Assembly (NCBI GenBank): GCA_031119515.1
Contig: JAVHXR010000021.1
Span: 1-15,567, forward strand
Source: Propionicimonas sp.
GTDB lineage: Bacteria > Actinomycetota > Actinomycetes > Propionibacteriales > Propionibacteriaceae
Length of the DNA: 15,567 bases
Reading direction: 5' to 3'
A model generated the notes under the pieces. The model did no database searches. It had not been told where the DNA came from and was given only the letters and a program-made list of their open reading frames with translations. Positions 13,889-15,567 of this stretch are shown in pieces (within the stretch, counting starts at the first letter, position 1; each line of letters begins with the position of its first letter). The position numbers and the translations under genes were made by a program.

Positions 13889-13924
13889 GGCCCCCGTCGA
13901 CGCCCGGTCAGGTTGGCCGGCCGG

Positions 13925-13948
13925 GGTCCGTCCCGGTCGGGGCGGACC
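13925..13948 (+). terminator. Strong hairpin terminator between the two FN3-EEP genes
   Basis: GGTCCGTCCC (13925-13934), loop GGTC, GGGGCGGACC (13939-13948): a 10-pair stem with one T-G wobble, 36 nt after the stop codon and followed by a C-rich rather than T-rich tail. Confidence 0.6.
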
Positions 13949-14037
13949 GGACACCCCCCCGGCGGGCCTCGACCAGCCCGGCACAGCTGCGCAGCGACGA
14001 GCCGACCCGCGCCACTCCCCTTGAGCAGCGCTTGAGG

Positions 14038-14053
14038 GTTACACCGATGTAAC
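14038..14053. promoter_or_regulatory. GTTAC-N6-GTAAC inverted repeat upstream of the second FN3-EEP gene
   Basis: GTTACA (14038-14043), spacer ccga, TGTAAC (14048-14053) is a perfect 6-bp inverted repeat, centred about 70 nt before the ATG at 14115. The half-site spacing GTTAC-N6-GTAAC resembles boxes bound by OmpR-type actinobacterial regulators such as GlnR and MtrA; MtrA is known to control cell-wall and secreted proteins. The match is by eye and the regulator is inferred. Confidence 0.4.
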
Positions 14054-14103
14054 TCAGAGGATTCTCACACTCCTTGCTAGCGTCCGGCTGTCCCCGCAGC
14101 CTC

Positions 14104-14108
14104 AGGAG
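14104..14108 (+). promoter_or_regulatory. Ribosome binding site deciding the start at 14115
   Basis: AGGAG lies 6 nt before ATG 14115. It is the only near-consensus Shine-Dalgarno placed this well in the window, in contrast to the leaderless core genes. Confidence 0.7.
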
Positions 14109-14114
14109 TCACTC

Positions 14115-15567
14115 ATGTCACACAGTCGCCGGCCCCGCCTCCTGCTGCGGGCGCTCGCGGTCGTACTGGCTTGGGTGCTCGGAGCGAGCCTGGTGGCGTC
14201 CCCGGCCGAGGCCGCGCTGAAGGCTCCCAGCGGCCTGGCGAAGGTCTCGACCTCGACGACGGCGATCCTGATCAAGTGGACCGCGGTGTCGAAGGCCCCG
14301 CAGTACCGGATCAAGTTCGACGACAACTCCAAGTTCAAGTCACCCTCGTACAAGAAGACCTCGACCACCAGCTTCGAACTCACCGGACTCAAGCCGAACA
14401 CCACCTACTGGATCAAGCTGCGGGTGATGGACGCCAAGGGCAAGTTCCTCAGCGGCTACGGCAAGACGCTCAAGGTCACCACCCGCAAGAAGGGGTCGTT
14501 CACCCAGCTCTCGCCGGCCGGCCTCCGGGCGAGCCAGGCGACGACCACGTCCGCGACCCTTGCGTGGTCGGCCCGCGGAACCACGAACCGGTACCGGGTC
14601 GAGTACTCGACCTCCAGCAAGTTCACCAAGTCGACCTATGTCCGCTTCACCGGGACCACCGGCACCCTGAAGAGCCTCAAGCCCGGCACGACCTACTACG
14701 CCCGGGTGCGGGTGATCGACTCCAAGGGCAACAACCACAGCGAGTACAGCTGGCTGGCGAAGTTCGCCACGCCACGGTTCGACGCGCCGCCGTCCGACCT
14801 CACGGTCTCAGCCACTACCGCGACCACGGCGACCATCACGTGGACGCCGACCACCGGCGCGCCGGGCTACCGGATCAAGTACGACGCCGACCCGTGGGAC
14901 AGCTCGCAGTACGCGTTCACCACGAGCAACAAGGTCACCCTCACCAAGCTGTCGCCCGACACCACCTACTGGGTGAAGCTCCGGATCATGCGTTCGGACG
15001 GCACGTTCCTGACTGACTACGGCGACAAGATCGCGGTGACGACGGGCGACGGCACGACCCCGACGCCAACCCCGACGCCGACCCCGACGCCGACGCCAAC
15101 CCCCACGCCGACCCCGACCCCCACGCCGACAACGACGGCGGCCCCGACCCCGGGCAGCACCCCGCCCACGGGCCTGGTCGTGACCTCGCTGGCGGCAACC
15201 TCGGTGAAGCTGAGCTGGACCGCCGTCCCCGGCGCGCCCCGCTACCGGGTGAAGTACGACGGCGATCCGTGGCACACGCCGCAGTACGCGCACAGCACCA
15301 CCAACTCGATCACCCTGACCGGCCTCACGCCGCGGACGAAGTACTCGTTCAAGGTGCGGGTCATGGACGACGCCGGCAACTTCCTCACCGACTACGGGGC
15401 CACGCTCGCTGCGACCACGCCGGCGCAGCCGACCCCGCTCGTGGTGGCGTCGTACAACGTCCGGTGCCACAACTGCAGCTCGGGTCTCGCCGAGGAGAAG
15501 CCCTGGACGACCCGCCGCACCGTGGTCGTGTCGAACGACGCCGCCCTGCGCATCAAGGCCGCCCAGC
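14115..15567 (+). CDS. Secreted multi-FN3 protein with Pro-Thr linker and EEP domain, 5' part (runs off right edge)
   Basis: The frame is open from ATG 14115 to the window end (484 complete codons). A signal peptide (MSHSRRPRLLL, hydrophobic core, cleavage after SPAEA, about residue 33) is followed by three fibronectin type III domains (about 36-124, 132-219, 224-310), a linker of twelve Pro-Thr pairs (316-339), a fourth FN3 domain (about 352-438), and then VVASYNVRCHNCSS, which aligns with the start of the EEP domain in the preceding gene (VASYNVLCENCSK). A catalytic EEP domain presumably continues beyond the window. The FN3 copies share TTYW(I/V)KLR(V/I)M and DYG segments, indicating internal duplication. 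The tandem arrangement with the 12368 gene points to gene duplication followed by expansion of the FN3 part. Confidence 0.9.
   Translation, partial: MSHSRRPRLLLRALAVVLAWVLGASLVASPAEAALKAPSGLAKVSTSTTAILIKWTAVSKAPQYRIKFDDNSKFKSPSYKKTSTTSFELTGLKPNTTYWIKLRVMDAKGKFLSGYGKTLKVTTRKKGSFTQLSPAGLRASQATTTSATLAWSARGTTNRYRVEYSTSSKFTKSTYVRFTGTTGTLKSLKPGTTYYARVRVIDSKGNNHSEYSWLAKFATPRFDAPPSDLTVSATTATTATITWTPTTGAPGYRIKYDADPWDSSQYAFTTSNKVTLTKLSPDTTYWVKLRIMRSDGTFLTDYGDKIAVTTGDGTTPTPTPTPTPTPTPTPTPTPTPTPTTTAAPTPGSTPPTGLVVTSLAATSVKLSWTAVPGAPRYRVKYDGDPWHTPQYAHSTTNSITLTGLTPRTKYSFKVRVMDDAGNFLTDYGATLAATTPAQPTPLVVASYNVRCHNCSSGLAEEKPWTTRRTVVVSNDAALRIKAAQ
15060..15131 (+). repeat. Pro-Thr microsatellite-like coding tract
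   Basis: Twenty-four codons encode twelve Pro-Thr pairs, made of near-identical 6-bp units (ccgacg, ccgacc, ccaacc, cccacg). Such tracts are prone to length change by slippage. In the protein it is a stiff, probably O-glycosylatable linker of the kind found in secreted actinobacterial enzymes. Confidence 0.85.

Noticed and set aside
12641..13984. 447-codon open frame on - opposite the first FN3-EEP gene
   Set aside because: It is the antisense shadow of a clearly coding, motif-complete gene in high-GC DNA; composition is Val/Arg/Gly-rich without domains.
15060..15131. Periodic tract considered as a CRISPR-like or tandem non-coding repeat
   Set aside because: The units are 6 bp, have no spacers, and encode Pro-Thr in the frame of a clear protein gene.

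Overview
The window comes from a high-GC Gram-positive (actinobacterial) chromosome, most likely Propionibacteriales or a related order. The basis is strongly GC-biased third codon positions, a polyphosphate glucokinase gene (a high-GC Gram-positive signature), a DUF1707/LiaF-like protein, and repeated use of a TANNNT box 6-7 nt before start codons, which is the architecture of leaderless actinobacterial transcripts. The genus cannot be fixed by eye.

Left edge (2-1177, +): the 3' part of a kelch-like beta-propeller gene, followed by a GC-rich hairpin that pairs better on the + strand. Accessory block (about 1364-4540, all on -): a reverse transcriptase with the retron hallmarks NAXXH, YADD and VTG; upstream of it a DUF3800 protein; then a 490-base non-coding stretch with RNA-like secondary structure; then a four-helix membrane protein of unknown function. 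I read this as a retron-type anti-phage cassette (RT plus DUF3800 effector), possibly with a third, membrane component. The msr-msd RNA gene is not proven; my best candidate is at 3485-3621 on -. The block lies on the 3' side of a tRNA-Gly(CCC) gene (5090-5163, -), a typical island attachment position. No integrase or duplicated tRNA end is visible.

Core block (5343-12217): a DUF1707/LiaF-C-like protein and a YdbS/YdbT-type bPH2 membrane pair on +, then galE on - (its 3' end overlaps that of the YdbT-like gene by 67 bp), ppgK (+, divergent from galE), argS (-), and a YdcF/SanA-like DUF218 gene (-). GalE and PPGK both act at the glucose-phosphate/UDP-sugar level. The bPH2 and LiaF-like proteins suggest envelope functions.

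Right block (12368-end): two tandem + strand genes for secreted proteins built as signal peptide, fibronectin type III repeats and an endonuclease/exonuclease/phosphatase (EEP, DNase I-like) domain. The first is complete (two FN3 domains). The second has at least four FN3 domains, a twelvefold Pro-Thr linker encoded by a microsatellite-like tract, and runs off the right edge as its EEP domain begins. A strong hairpin terminator and a GTTAC-N6-GTAAC inverted repeat separate them.
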